Assembly (NCBI GenBank): GCA_004794655.1
Contig: SMMW01000622.1
Location: 2,232,001-2,296,000 of the forward strand
Length of the DNA stretch: 64,000 nt
Direction: 5' to 3'
From: Marisa cornuarietis
Taxonomy: Eukaryota > Mollusca > Gastropoda > Architaenioglossa > Ampullariidae
Of the stretch, positions 45,065-55,944 are shown one piece after another. The first letter of the stretch is position 1. Each line of letters starts with the position of its first letter. Made by a program: the position numbers and the translations under genes. The notes under the pieces are model-generated. The model was not told the origin of the DNA, made no database searches, and worked only from the letters and a program-made list of their open reading frames with translations.

Positions 45065-46090
45065 ATTTCAAAACAGAACTCAAAGAAAAGAAACAATAAA
45101 CAGTGCCAAAACTACAGAACAAAAAGCCTAATCAGACACCCAAGCAAAGTTGTGTTAAAAGTAATCTGGACTAGCATCAACAATACCACTAAAGAACTGT
45201 TAACAGAAAAACACAGTTGAAAATATCGTGAACTGTTGTATCCTGATAGAAAATATCTGTAACTTCGGCGAGAAGTCCACCACTATTTCATCGACTAAAA
45301 AATGCATTGGAGAGAGTCTGGCATGAGACACTACGGCTTATGATGCGAGCATTCAACAGGGAAGAGGGCCTCGTTTAAGTCATCGAAGTCCGTACAAGAG
45401 CTGAGTGAGCGAAGTACTACTGGATAATCAAGCGGGACCTTTCCCGCACACGACAGTGTGTGAACGACAAGGTGTTTCGCCTATACTGCTTAACATATTT
45501 TATGAGAAAATAATGCAATAAAACTTTCACGACTGTCACACTTCGATTTCATCGGTTTGCAGACGACATTTACTTGATGGTCTCAACTAACACCAAATAG
45601 AAGCCCTTACCTACAGACTGAAAGACAGTTCGAAAGCATATGGAGACAGCACCGACAAGAGCAAAGTCAGTCATTCGCAACGGAAAAGCAGATATCTACT
45701 CGAACGAAGTAAAACTATAAAAAGAGAACAGATTTAAGTACTTGCTTGCAGCTCTTTCCAAAGACGGCAACTCCATGAAATATCCGCATTTGAAGGAATC
45801 CTGCTGAATGAATACATATACGTGTGACTCGTGGATTCTGCTTGGTAGTACGGAGAGAAAAATCCAAGCATTTGAAAACAAGTGCCTGAGGAGGCTGCTC
45901 CGGACATCGAACAAGGAACACAGAGCCAATGGCGTCGTACGGAGCAAGGTCGCCAGACTCGTAGGACATCAGGATCCTTTACCCGCAACAGTGAAGTGGC
46001 TTAGCTGGTCTAGTTCGGTCATGTGACCCGATATGACACTCGAAGACTGTTCTTCAAGGTACCTTGGAAGGAGATCAACACCGATGTGGT
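45065..46090 (+). mobile_element. RTE retrotransposon RT fragment in relic A
   Basis: Same insertion as in copy 3 intron 3: AAAGCCTAATCAGACACCCA start, RVWHETLRLMMRAFN, RFADDIYLM (RT aspartates), KADIYSNEVKL, and the C-terminal STERKIQAFENKCLRRLLRT, SNKEHRANGVVRSKVARLVG. Many stops. It predates the duplication that produced copy 3. Confidence 0.8.
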
Positions 46091-46097
46091 TCAAGCG

Positions 46098-46720
46098 CTG
46101 ACCACCCGCTACGGCACTACAAAAACAAAATCCGGTTTGCTACATCGCCGTTCCAGGATATTTGTTAGGTGTTAAAATATACAATCTGCATATTGACAAA
46201 TTTAACATATTTCCGCATGCGTGCGTGCGTTTCTCGCCACTCCTTAGTACAACAGTTAGGATTGGGTGATAGATATGGTAAATTATCTACACTACAAAAC
46301 AACACGTCGGAGGATGGGGGGAAGGTGGCGTGTTCTTTAACAAAACATCATAAGAATTTAAATTCAGCCACACACAGTTTAATGAGCCCTTAGGCCTTCA
46401 TGGACCATGAACCTGACAATATTCGCGGTTCTGTCACCGCTGTTGAGACCCGGTAAAGGCAGAATCACTCGGTCACTGGTTTTTCCTACGCACTTCTGTC
46501 ATTAACCTGTTTTACGCATGCGCAAACACATTGAGGAGATGATGAACCGCACCCATGTTTGTGCAATCATATCCTGTACAGTGTCCAGGGTGTATCAGGT
46601 GTCATAGTTTTCTTAGTAGACGACAGCATACGCCCCTCATGAGCATTATCATCACCTTTAAGTATGTGTTGCTGTTTGTGTGTTTGTCACTACTCATCAG
46701 TTCGAGACAACAGTTAGGAT
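46098..46720 (+). pseudogene. Relic B: duplicon junction plus intron-1 fragment of a lost copy
   Basis: 46098-46520 matches the upstream flank of copy 4 (54036-54730) and copy 5 (60419-60540): CCGCCGTTCCAGGATA, CACAGTTTAATGAGCCCTTA, TTCATGGACCATG. 46530-46700 matches intron 1 of copies 3-5 (GCACCCATGTTTGTGCAAT, CCTGTACAGTGTCCAGGGTG). Upstream-flank sequence then begins again (46715 onwards). Exon 1 has dropped out between them, as expected after unequal crossing-over. Confidence 0.7.
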
Positions 46721-47805
46721 TGGGTGAGAGGTATCTAACAGTCACAAAAGAGCGCCAGTGAACGACCCCACTTTGAAACGACTCGTCGAGTGTGTGACGT
46801 GGTCTTTAACAAAACATCAACAGAATTTCTATTCAACTACACACAGTTTAGTGAGCGATTAGGTCTTCATGGACCTGATAATATTTGCAAATGTAAAGTG
46901 AACCTGATTATCCTCATAAATCTCAGCGACTTCAAAGAGAAAATGTCGCAGGGCTATTACCAAGGCCTTAGACGGCATATTTTCCGATGCTGCTGTATAC
47001 GATGCTGTTTAAAGTAATCATCCTCCGAGTTTCTGTCACCGCTGTTGACACCAGATAAAGGCAGAATCACTCGACCACTTCTGACATTCACCTGTTTTAC
47101 GCACGCGCAAGCATCTAAACGCGATTGCCAACTTGACCCTGACTCAATCATTTTGTCTACTAAATCATTCTTTTCAAAATCAAAGCCTACGCCAAAACCC
47201 AGACCCCAAAGGTAGTTTAACCACACATGTCAAGTTAAAACACTTAACACGTTAAACACACACGCACGCGCAAACAACCGCGCGAGCACGCAGATACGAC
47301 AAAAAAAAAGAAAAAAAAGACAAAGGTGGACGTGTGCAGGTCAACCAACACCGATAAACAAGACTAAATTCATTAATATTGTAGTGGAATTATCACACGT
47401 GTTTTGACGCTTTATGTTTTAGTACTTGTAGCTCATTTGTTCACACAAAGCATACGAGCGATAAAAATCTGTTTTTGTTGCGCGTGCGGAAAGACATGCC
47501 AACAAATGGAGCTGGAAGAGATGAATATTATGACTACCAAATGGCGCGGAAAGTAAACTAATTGGTGAGTGCATGGGGTCAGGTTTTAAAGGTGTGTTAC
47601 ATGCATCGCAATACAGAGTAGTCTTTTGCAAATAACTGTTTTTATTCTGTTTGACCTTAATACACATTCATTTTCTCGCCCTCAAGTAGTTTCTCGTCTT
47701 TGGATCCGGGTTCGACAAGCGACGCTTCACTCTGACAGCGGGACGTGGAGCAGGCAACAGGCAGACATCTCCGTGTGTTTAACTGTCAAACTAAACAAGC
47801 ACAAA

Positions 47806-48403
47806 ATGTCGTGGAAGTTGTTGTGGGTGTTGTGCGCTGTTAGCAGCCAAACTACACTGCTAGAAGGGTCAGATTCCCAAAAGAGTTTGTTTCAATTGTT
47901 CCAAAAGTACGAAGACATCTGGAAACAACGTAACTGCACATTTCCAGATCCATCAACGTACACAGTGCCGAAAGCTTTCGACGAGCTGAAGAACTTAAAG
48001 CAGTCAATCAACGACCCCTCACCCACGAATCAAACAGACAGTGAAATACCACTTAAGCCTTGTCAAGACCCTCATATCATCCTCAGTTCTGAAAATAAAA
48101 CAACCCAGCAGAACCCCACTGTCAACATGTGTGTCGCACTTTTCGAGGTTTCTGCTCTGTTCTGCAAGAATAGAAAAAGTCTGGAGGAGACACTGAAGAA
48201 AGACAACCTCGATCGGCTCATAGCACAGTTACAAGGCTCTGTATGCAGTATACTACTCACCAAATTTAACTTTCCCTTTTTGAGCTTCCTAACGACCTCT
48301 GAGGAATCCTGTCAAAATCAGTGTGAGAAAAATAGCCTCCTTGCACCTCTGTGTAGACTTCTTACTGCTGCTCTTACTGCTGATCTGAAAGCACGTGACT
48401 CAG
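47806..48403 (+). CDS. TGOLN2-like: Copy 3 exon 1: signal peptide and eight-Cys domain
   Basis: ATG at 47806, 199 codons plus one base, donor TCAG|gtatga. The frame is open about 60 codons upstream, but translation is placed at the ATG before the hydrophobic leader, as in copies 4 and 5. N-glycosylation sequons NCT, NQT and NKT are present. Confidence 0.85.
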
Positions 48404-51400
48404 GTATGAAATGCTTCCAGGTGCACATTTTTCATCTTAGATACTTACATAGATACTTACTTAGATACTACTTTCTCATATTATGGAAATAAAGAAATTT
48501 ACAATTTTCGTTTTTAAAAGGCAAAAGGTATTACTTGAGTAATATCTCAGTTTATCTTTATCTTTAGTAATAAACATTTGTTCATGACTGTTGACCTAAG
48601 AGTTCGAGAACATCGTAACTTCAACACACACATTTAAACGCATCGTGTCTTTGAGGAGATCATGAATCGCACCCATGTTTGTGCAATCATATCCTGTACA
48701 GTGTCCAGGGTGTATAGGCTGTCATACCTTTCTTATTAGAAGACAGCATACGACCAATCATGAGCATTATCATCACCTTTAAGTATGTGTTATTGTTATT
48801 ATTGCTTCTGGAGAAATGCATTGAAACACCAGCAAAACTTGAAGGTTTACGTAAAACTGGTAATTACTTTGTGGTTGCTTTTAGACCGTACGTGCTGGCC
48901 CTATGTCATGAGTTGCCTGTAGCCGGCTCTATTGTTATTTCGAATTATGCATTATGCAAACTGAAACTAAGCTGTCATATCTTGCTATTACCAAGTATCT
49001 AAGAAGAAAGATAGCATTAAATAAAAAAGGACGGATGGGAAGTGTCCTGTGTCTGTGAGGAGCGCGGTACGAGATACAAGGGAGAACGGAGGGGAAAAAC
49101 GGCGAGAAAGTAAAGTCAAGAAATAAGAGCAGTATACAAGGCAATCGGTCATTCTTATTATATTTTTCTGTCAAATGACTGACTGTTGCAGCAGTTGTGA
49201 CTGCCTGGCCACTCTTTGTGCCCCGCTGTATTGCTGCTGCTGTTACACTGTCAGGATGTTTACTGGTGTTTTAATAATAATAATAGTGAAGATTTTTATA
49301 GCGCATATTCACACTCATAGAGAGCATGCTCTTAGCGCTTAAAACGAGGAAGAGACGTGGACTAAGTAGATACAGAACACAGGGGACGAAAGAAAACGAC
49401 AGTACTGACGACGAAACAGAAAACAAAAGGCATCAAGTAACAGGAACAGAGAAATATAGTGATTCTGCGAGAAAGATGGGTAAAGTAGCCAGAGGGAAGG
49501 GGGGAGGTTAAGAAGGACTAGCATTGTGTGGACTGTGTTAGGAGTAATGCTCAAGGATGCTGCCACGATGACAGTTGATACAACACAGCAGTGACGACAG
49601 ACACGGATGAACGAGCAGGTATCAGTGTATAAACTTGACCTTCCCAGCCTAGCTGAGATGGTTATACCCCACAGGGTATGTTTACCTTTGTTTGCACAGC
49701 AATAAAATCACTCTGATTAAACGAGTGTTTTAACAACACAGCTGTAGGAGCTTCATTTGCTGTCACCCGATGTGATTAACAATTAGCTAATTACTAACTC
49801 TTATGTCAGTATTCCAATTCTGTCGTCCATTCATTCGTCGTCTCAGACATGATCAGTCAGAAACATTTGTACTTATCACGACATAAACATTGCTAATGTT
49901 GTTGTTTGAAAGCAAGTGACATGTTTCCGTTTTGCACTACAGGTCACAGTGGTCATAAACATCGTGATAATAAGACAGATGATGGTGAGAAACGCATTGA
50001 TTATAAAGAGACCAGTGACTGGAAGACCTATCATGACGAAACCAATGGCGATAAGAACGATAAAGAGATTACTAATGGTGGAAATAAGAATGACAACGAG
50101 AAGGATAGTAGAAAGACCGATAACGAGAAGACCAACAAAGATGATGAGGGTAAAAAGACCGATAACGAAAAGACTGATGACGGTGATGACGGTAAAGTGA
50201 CTGATAACGAAAAGACCATTCATGGGAAGACCAATGACGATGATGACGGTAAAGTGACCGATAATGGGAAGACCATTCATGGGAAGACCAATGACGGTGA
50301 TGATGATAGTGAGACCGATAACGGGAAGACCATTCATGGGAAGACCAATGACGGTGATGATGATAGTGAGACCGATAACGGGAAGACCAATGACGATGAT
50401 AACGGTAAAGTGACCGATAATGGGAAGACCATTCATGGGAAGACCAATGACGGTGATGATGATAGTGAGACCGATAACGGGAAGACCATTCATGGGAAGA
50501 CCAATGACGGTGATGATGATAGTGAGACCGATAACGGGAAGACCAATGACGATAATGACGGTAAAGTGACCGATAACGGGAAGACCATTCATGGGAAGAC
50601 CTATGATGGTGATGACGGTAAAGTGACCGATAACGAAAAGACCATTCATGGGAATACCAATGACGATGATGACGGTAAAGTGACCGATAACGGGAAGACC
50701 ATTCATGAGAAGACCAATGACGATGATGTTGGTAAAGAGCCCGATAATGGCAAGACTAGCGACGAGACGACCAAGCATGCTGAGCAGTTTGAGGAGCACA
50801 GTGGTGGCAAGAATGATGACGGGATGACCAGTGTCCTTCATGAAAACAGAGAAGTAAGTGAAAAAGCCAAGAGCAGCAGGTGATATTTTGAGCTCAGTGA
50901 ACGTCTATAAAGAAGTAGCATTTGATTTCAGTTCCCTAGGCGTTATTGTTTCTCGGCGTAGACAGCATAGAGGAAAATGGAAAGCAGAGCAAACATAACT
51001 GTGATCGTTAGTAAACCACACACAATAAGACAGCAGTAACATCTCTGGTCTTTATATGTGACTGAACATTTTCTAGAGATTGACGTAGAGCTTGAACTTC
51101 TATTAAAAGGAAGCTAAGAGGACTTCGATTTACAGCTTTTGATGAAAAGCAAATCTGTCTTCTCTCCCCTCTCTCTCTCCTCTTGTGTATGTGTGCATAA
51201 GAGCACGCGCATGCATGTGGATACGTGTGTAATCTGAGAGAAAAATTTGATTAACAAACAGCTTGACATTCCCAAGGATGGTGTGGTGAAGATTCCCAAA
51301 CAAATCGAAGCATTTGAAGAAGAAGAATCCTCAGGTCACTTCATGGCCTATTTTTTGACTGCAGTGGTGCTGTGTATTGCTGGCTATGTACTCTACCACA

Positions 51401-53088
51401 ACAAACAAAAGGTAAGCAATCTTTAAAGACAATTGTGTCTTGAGGGATAAGCACGTAAGATGATTGCAACGGGGAGACAATTCTAACAAAAAATTCCTCT
51501 GCTTACGCACGTTGAGCAAAATACCTCACTTCAGCGAACTGGTAGTCATTTAATGAATACATCAAAAATACATGTACTGGTTTAGAAAAGCTGGTACTTG
51601 TGTTACTTTTTAGGTTTCAAAACAGAAATCAAAGAAAGGAAACAATAAACAGTGCCAAAAGCGCAGAACAAAAAGCCTAATCAGACACCCAAGCAAAGTT
51701 GTGTTAAAAGTAATCAAGAATAGCATCAACAATACCACTAAAGAACTGTTAACAGAAGAACATGTTGGTAGCACCGTTGAAAAGATCGTAAACTGTTGCA
51801 TCCTTATGAAAAAGGTCTACAGCACCAGTGAGAACTCTACCACTATACTTCATTGTCTTTAAAAAGGTATTTGGCAGAGTCTGGCATGCGACACTACGGC
51901 TTATGATGCCAACATTCAACAGCAATAAGGGCCTCGTTTAAGTCATCGAAGTGCTGTACAAGAGTTCAGGGAGCGCAGGATTACGGATAACCAAGTGGGA
52001 GATTTTTTTTCACACCACAGTAGGTGTACGTGAAGAAAATCATGCAAGAAACCCCGCAGGGGGATCACACTTCCGTTTCCGTGTAAGGCTGATTTGCAAG
52101 TTACTCTTTGCACACGATATTAGTCTGATAGGTGGAATTTACTTCGAATAGCAAGACCTTACGAACAAATGGACAGACAGTCCGAACACATGGAATGGAG
52201 ACCAACACTGAGAAGAGCAAATCAGTCATTAGCAACGGCAAACCAGATATCTTCTCGAACAGAGTTAAGCTACAGAAAGAGAAGACATTTAAATACTTGC
52301 GAGCCACCCTCTCCAAAGACAGCAAATCCATGATAGATATCCGCAGCAGCATCTCTACAGCGGCAATGACCAGGCTGGACAGGACCTGCCGCAGCAACAC
52401 CATCAGGTTTACTACGAAGTACAATCTGTATAAGTCTCTAGTCGTATCAATCCTGTTGTAGGGATACATACATGTGTGAAACGTGGATTCTGCTTGCTAG
52501 TACGGAAAGAAGAATCCAGGCATTCGAGTGCCTGGTGAAGTTGCTTCAGAATTCGAACAAGAACACAAAGCCAATGGCGTTGTGCGGAGCAGGGTCGCCA
52601 GACTTGTAGACACCAGGATCCTTTACCCGCAACAGTGAAGTGGCTAAGCTGGTCTAGTTCGGCCATGTGATCAGGTACAACACTCGCGGACCGTCCTTCA
52701 AGGAGGGAGATCGACACCGATGTGATGAGATGAAGAACTGGTTTACAGACGTGTGTGGACTACCGGACACTGAACGCTATTGTTCAAGACAGGCCTGAAT
52801 GGTGGGCCTTGTCAGCTACCGCGTCTAAGGGATGAATGAATAATTGGATGAAATAAGAGGATGGATACATATGCAAGATTGATCTACATTGAGTTTATTT
52901 AGAGAATCTTGAACTTCCATTATTAATTCTTGCAGATAACAGCCTTTATCATGGAAGGACGACGCGAAGCAAGACGGCGACGAGGAGCAGGTTCCAGCGA
53001 AGCTATTTACACCCAGATACAGAAGACAGAGGAAAACGCCATGGCTTCTCCGGACAGGCCTGCCAGCTACAAGAACTTTGTTTACTAG
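47806..53088 (+). CDS. TGOLN2-like: TGN38-like type I membrane protein, copy 3 (four exons)
   Basis: Predicted join 47806-48403, 49943-50853, 51241-51411, 52936-53088; about 610 aa with phases 1, 0, 0. Layout: signal peptide (MSWKLLWVLCAVSSQ); eight-Cys domain (cysteines 44, 86, 109, 120, 147, 169, 173, 183); a very hydrophilic Asp/Lys/Thr/Asn repeat stalk; a transmembrane helix; and the tail ITAFIMEGRREARRRR with YTQI (YxxI) and terminal YKNFVY. About 95% like copy 4 by eye. By analogy with TGN38/46 it would cycle between the TGN and cell surface. Two cautions apply: the transmembrane exon is in frame only with an acceptor at 51239-51240, and intron 3 carries RTE debris. The gene may be functional or a recent casualty. 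Confidence 0.75.
48488..48493 (+). promoter_or_regulatory. Intronic AATAAA just after copy 3 exon 1
   Basis: AATAAA lies 85 nt after the exon 1 donor and overlaps the in-frame stop of the read-through frame. Equivalent hexamers follow exon 1 of copy 4 (56017-56022) and copy 5 (61420-61425). It could end a short transcript that encodes only the cysteine domain. Confidence 0.4.
49273..49557 (-). mobile_element. CR1/L2-like LINE 3' end in copy 3 intron 1
   Basis: Reverse complement of the LINE 3' UTR and last codons (HLFLEHYS end near 49545, ATT-repeat tail at 49273-49287). Copy 4 has the empty site at about 56800 (GGTGTTTT followed directly by CATGCTGCCACG), so the insertion came after that duplication. 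Confidence 0.88.
49943..50853 (+). CDS. TGOLN2-like: Copy 3 exon 2: Asp/Lys/Thr repeat stalk
   Basis: Acceptor ttttgcactacag; donor AGAGAA|gtaagt. The split Gly codon is completed G|GT. The exon starts HSGHKHRDNKTDDGEK and carries tandem units of 19 residues (DNGKTIHGKTNDGDDDSET) mixed with 14-residue units (DNGKTNDDDNGKVT). It ends EEHSGGKNDDGMTSVLHENR. The stalk has no cysteine. Confidence 0.82.
50120..50740 (+). repeat. Coding tandem repeats, copy 3 stalk (57-bp and 42-bp units)
   Basis: GGGAAGACCATTCATGGGAA and GACGGTGATGATGATAGTGA blocks recur. The - strand of the array is also open for 321 codons with a Val/Ile/Gly/Leu repeat, which is a by-product of the codon pattern. Confidence 0.85.
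51241..51411 (+). CDS. TGOLN2-like: Copy 3 exon 3: transmembrane exon
   Basis: With acceptor ctgagag at 51239-51240 it encodes KNLINKQLDIPKDGVVKIPK, EEEESSGHFMAYFLTAVVLC and IAGYVLYHNKQK, in phase 0 with donor AAG|gtaagc. With the acceptor homologous to the likely one in copy 4 (ataagag, exon from 51204), a one-base insertion in AGAGAAAAATTTG causes a stop at 51252-51254. Confidence 0.65.
51613..52830 (+). mobile_element. RTE retrotransposon RT fragment in copy 3 intron 3
   Basis: It encodes, in pieces, RTKSLIRHPSKVVLKVIKNS, NTEKSKSVISNGKPDIFSNR, VKLQKEKTFKYLRATLSKDS, DIRSSISTAAMTRLDRTCRS and HKANGVVRSRVARLV. Stops are frequent. Copy 4 has lost most of it (the junction near 58587 joins CTTACGC to CTGAACGCTATTG). 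Confidence 0.8.
52936..53088 (+). CDS. TGOLN2-like: Copy 3 exon 4: cytoplasmic tail
   Basis: Acceptor attcttgcag, 50 codons, TAG at 53086-53088. It encodes ITAFIMEGRREARRRRGAGS, then SEAIYTQIQKTEEN, ending RPASYKNFVY. YTQI and the second YKNF both fit Yxx-phi. Confidence 0.85.
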   Translation: MTAFIMEGRREARRRRGAGSSEAIYTQIQKTEENAMASPDRPASYKNFVY

Positions 53089-53233
53089 TCTTCTAGCTTG
53101 TCTGTTCTCTTTGTCTTTGAATTTTTTTTTACGCAATTCTTCGTTTTAGCACCATTAAACAATTTTATCTTCTACGATCAGTTAAATTAGCTTTTATCGT
53201 TCATTAGAGATTTTACGTTGATGAGATATTGTG

Positions 53234-53239
53234 AATAAA
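53234..53239 (+). terminator. Candidate poly(A) signal, copy 3
   Basis: AATAAA 146 nt after the stop codon, conserved in copy 4 at 59054-59059. Confidence 0.5.
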
Positions 53240-54184
53240 ATGTATGAGAAACTTCTGATGTGTGGCTTTATCATTTGTATGGACAATGTATTAAATGATA
53301 AATATCTTTAATGCATTTAACGGATGAATCACCTTAAGTCTTCGTAGGCAAAGTGGCTTGTTCCTCCGTCTGATTGGGAATGTACAAATATTTCATAAAA
53401 ATCTTAAGAAATGTTGCGTAGTTATTTATGCAAGTGTAATACCCACGACGTTAGAGGGTATAAATGCAATGTTATATTGTTAATTTCTTTTTTGTCGTGT
53501 GTATTTACACAATTTTATTTCGTACAACTTAATTTAGTCGTGAGACATTCTCTAGAGATTTCTGTTAACGAGGCCGACGGGTTATTCATTCCTTTCTGTT
53601 TCCATTCAGCTTTCTTTTGGGTGCGAAAAGAGAAATATTAGGGCCGAAATATCAGCCTAAAAAGTTTAACCTAATTCAGGGCAAACATTTCACACGTTAA
53701 CATTTAACTTTTAAAATGTGAGATTACAGCCCTATATATGAATAGAGGAGTAAATGGATTAAGGGTCACACTTGGGGTTGGGGGGGGGGAGAACGCATTT
53801 ATCAGCTGAACGAGAGGAGTTAATGCGATAGAACATCTTCACATATGATACGAAGGAGTTCTCCATAAAAGAAATATTTATAAAAATAACTGAACACCAC
53901 AGTCTTTGTTGTATGTTGATGAATGGTCTTGCAAGTACTAGAGCACGTGGGGGAAAAATCGTGTTTTGGCTGCCATCATATTTTTCGAAGAAGAGTATTT
54001 CCATTTAGCCACGATGAGTAGAAGTTCCTGGATTAAGCGCTAACCACCCACTACAAAACCAAAATCCCGTTTGTTACACCGCCGTTCCAGGATACTTGTT
54101 AATGTGTTAATATATGCAACCTGCACGTCGACAAACTTGACATATATCCGGGGTGTGTGTGTGTGTGGCCACTCCTCAGTACGA

Positions 54185-54185
<1 letters not shown>

Positions 54186-54244
<59 letters not shown>
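54186..54244 (+). repeat. (GT)n microsatellite upstream of copy 4
   Basis: About 29 uninterrupted GT units. A shorter GT run (54152-54166) lies just upstream with the same right-hand flank (GCCACTCCTCAGTACGA), as if that flank were duplicated. Confidence 0.95.
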
Positions 54245-54245
<1 letters not shown>

Positions 54246-55346
54246 GCCACTCCTCAGTACGACACAACAGTTAGAATTGGGTGATAGGTAGTAAATCTTT
54301 GACATCTACACTCTAACAGTAACAAAAGAGCGCTAGTGAACGAGCTCTGGAGCCCACTTCACAACAACTCGTCGGGAGTGTGTGACGTGTTCTTTAACAA
54401 AGCATCAACAAAACTTATATTCAACTACACACAGTTTAATGAGCCCTTAGGCCTTCATGGACCATGGACCTGACAATATTCGCAAAGGTAGAGCGAACCT
54501 GATTAACCTGTTAATCTCAGCGACTTTGAAGAGAAAATGGCGCAGGGCTATTGCCAAGGCCTTAGACGGAATATTTTCCGATACTGCTGTATATACTAAT
54601 AGTGCTGTTTAAGAACTATTCAAGTAATCATTCTTCGAGGTTCTGTCACCGATGTTGAGACCCGATAAAGGCAGAATCGCTCGATCACTGGTTTTTCCTA
54701 TATTAACCTGTTTTACGCATGCGTGAACAACCAAACGTGGTTGACAACATGACTCTGTCCTCAAATGTTTTGTCTACTAAATCATTCTTTTTAAAATCAA
54801 AGCCTACACCGAAACCCAAACCCCAAAGATACCTTAACCACACATGTCACGTTAACCATTTAACACGTTAAACACACACGCACACGCGAACACCCGCGTA
54901 AGCACGCAGAAAACGACAAAAGATGGACGTGCGCAGGTAAAACAACGCTGATAAACAAGACTCAATTAATTTATTTTGTGGGGAAATTATCACACGTGTT
55001 CTGACGCTTTCTGTTTAAGTTCACACAAAACATACGAGCGATAAAAATCTGTTTCGGTCGCAGGTGTGGCAAGACATACCAACAAACGGCGCGGAAAGTA
55101 AATTGGTGAGTGCATGGGGTCAGGTTTTAAAGGTGTGTTACATGCATCGCAATACAGAGTAGTCTTTTGCAAATAACTGTTTTTATTCTGTTTGAGCCTA
55201 ATACACATTTATTTTCTCGCCCTCAAGCAGTTTCTCGTCTTTGAATCCGGGTTCGACAAGCGACGCTTCACTCTGACAGCGGGACGTGGAGCAGGCAACA
55301 GGCAGACATCTCCGTGTGTTTAACTGTCAAACTAAACAAGCACAAA

Positions 55347-55944
55347 ATGTCGTGGAAGTTATTGTGGGTGTTGTGCGCTGTTAGCAGCCAAACTACACTG
55401 CTAGAAGGGTCAGATTCCCAAAAGACTTTGTTTCAAATGTTCCAAAAGTACGAAGACTTCTGGAAACGACGGAACTGCACATTTCCAGATCCATCAACGT
55501 ACACAAAACCGAGAGCTTTCGACGAGCTGAAGAACTTAAAGCAGTCAATCAACGACCCCTCACCCACGGACCAAACAGACAGTGAAATACCACTTAAGCC
55601 TTGTCAAGACCAGCATATCATCCTCCGTTCTGAAAAGAAAACAACCCAGCAGAACCCCACTGTCAACATGTGTGTCGCACTTTTCGAGGTTTCTGCTCTG
55701 TTCTGCAAGAATAGAAAAAGTCTGGAGGAGACACTGAAGAAAGACAACCTCGATCGGCTCACAGCACAGTTACAAGGCTCTGTATGCAGTATACTACTCA
55801 CCAAATTTAACTTTCCCTTTTTGAGCTTCCTAACGACCTCTGAGGAATCCTGTCAAAATCAGTGTGAGAAAAATAGCCTCCTTGCACCTCTGTGTAGACT
55901 TCTTACTGCTGCTCTTACTGCTGCTCTGAAAGCACGTGACTCAG
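55347..55944 (+). CDS. TGOLN2-like: Copy 4 exon 1: signal peptide and eight-Cys domain
   Basis: 598 nt, the same length and donor (TCAG|gtatga) as copy 3. It differs from copy 3 at roughly a dozen residues, several in the KYEDxWKxRNCTFPDPSTYT region. All eight cysteines are kept. Confidence 0.87.

Noticed and set aside
49326..49511. Lys/Arg-rich frame (and its twin at 24781-24963 on -)
   Set aside because: It is the antisense of the CR1/L2-like LINE 3' UTR, repeated wherever that LINE occurs.
49876..50841. 321-codon - strand frame with Val/Ile/Gly/Leu repeats (also 57222-57917 and 27126-27950)
   Set aside because: These are antisense shadows of the tandem-repeat stalk exons. The codon pattern of the repeats leaves the other strand free of stops, and splice sites and phases support only the + strand.
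54040..54305. Frames of alternating His-Thr or Cys-Val
   Set aside because: Direct translations of GT/CA microsatellites.
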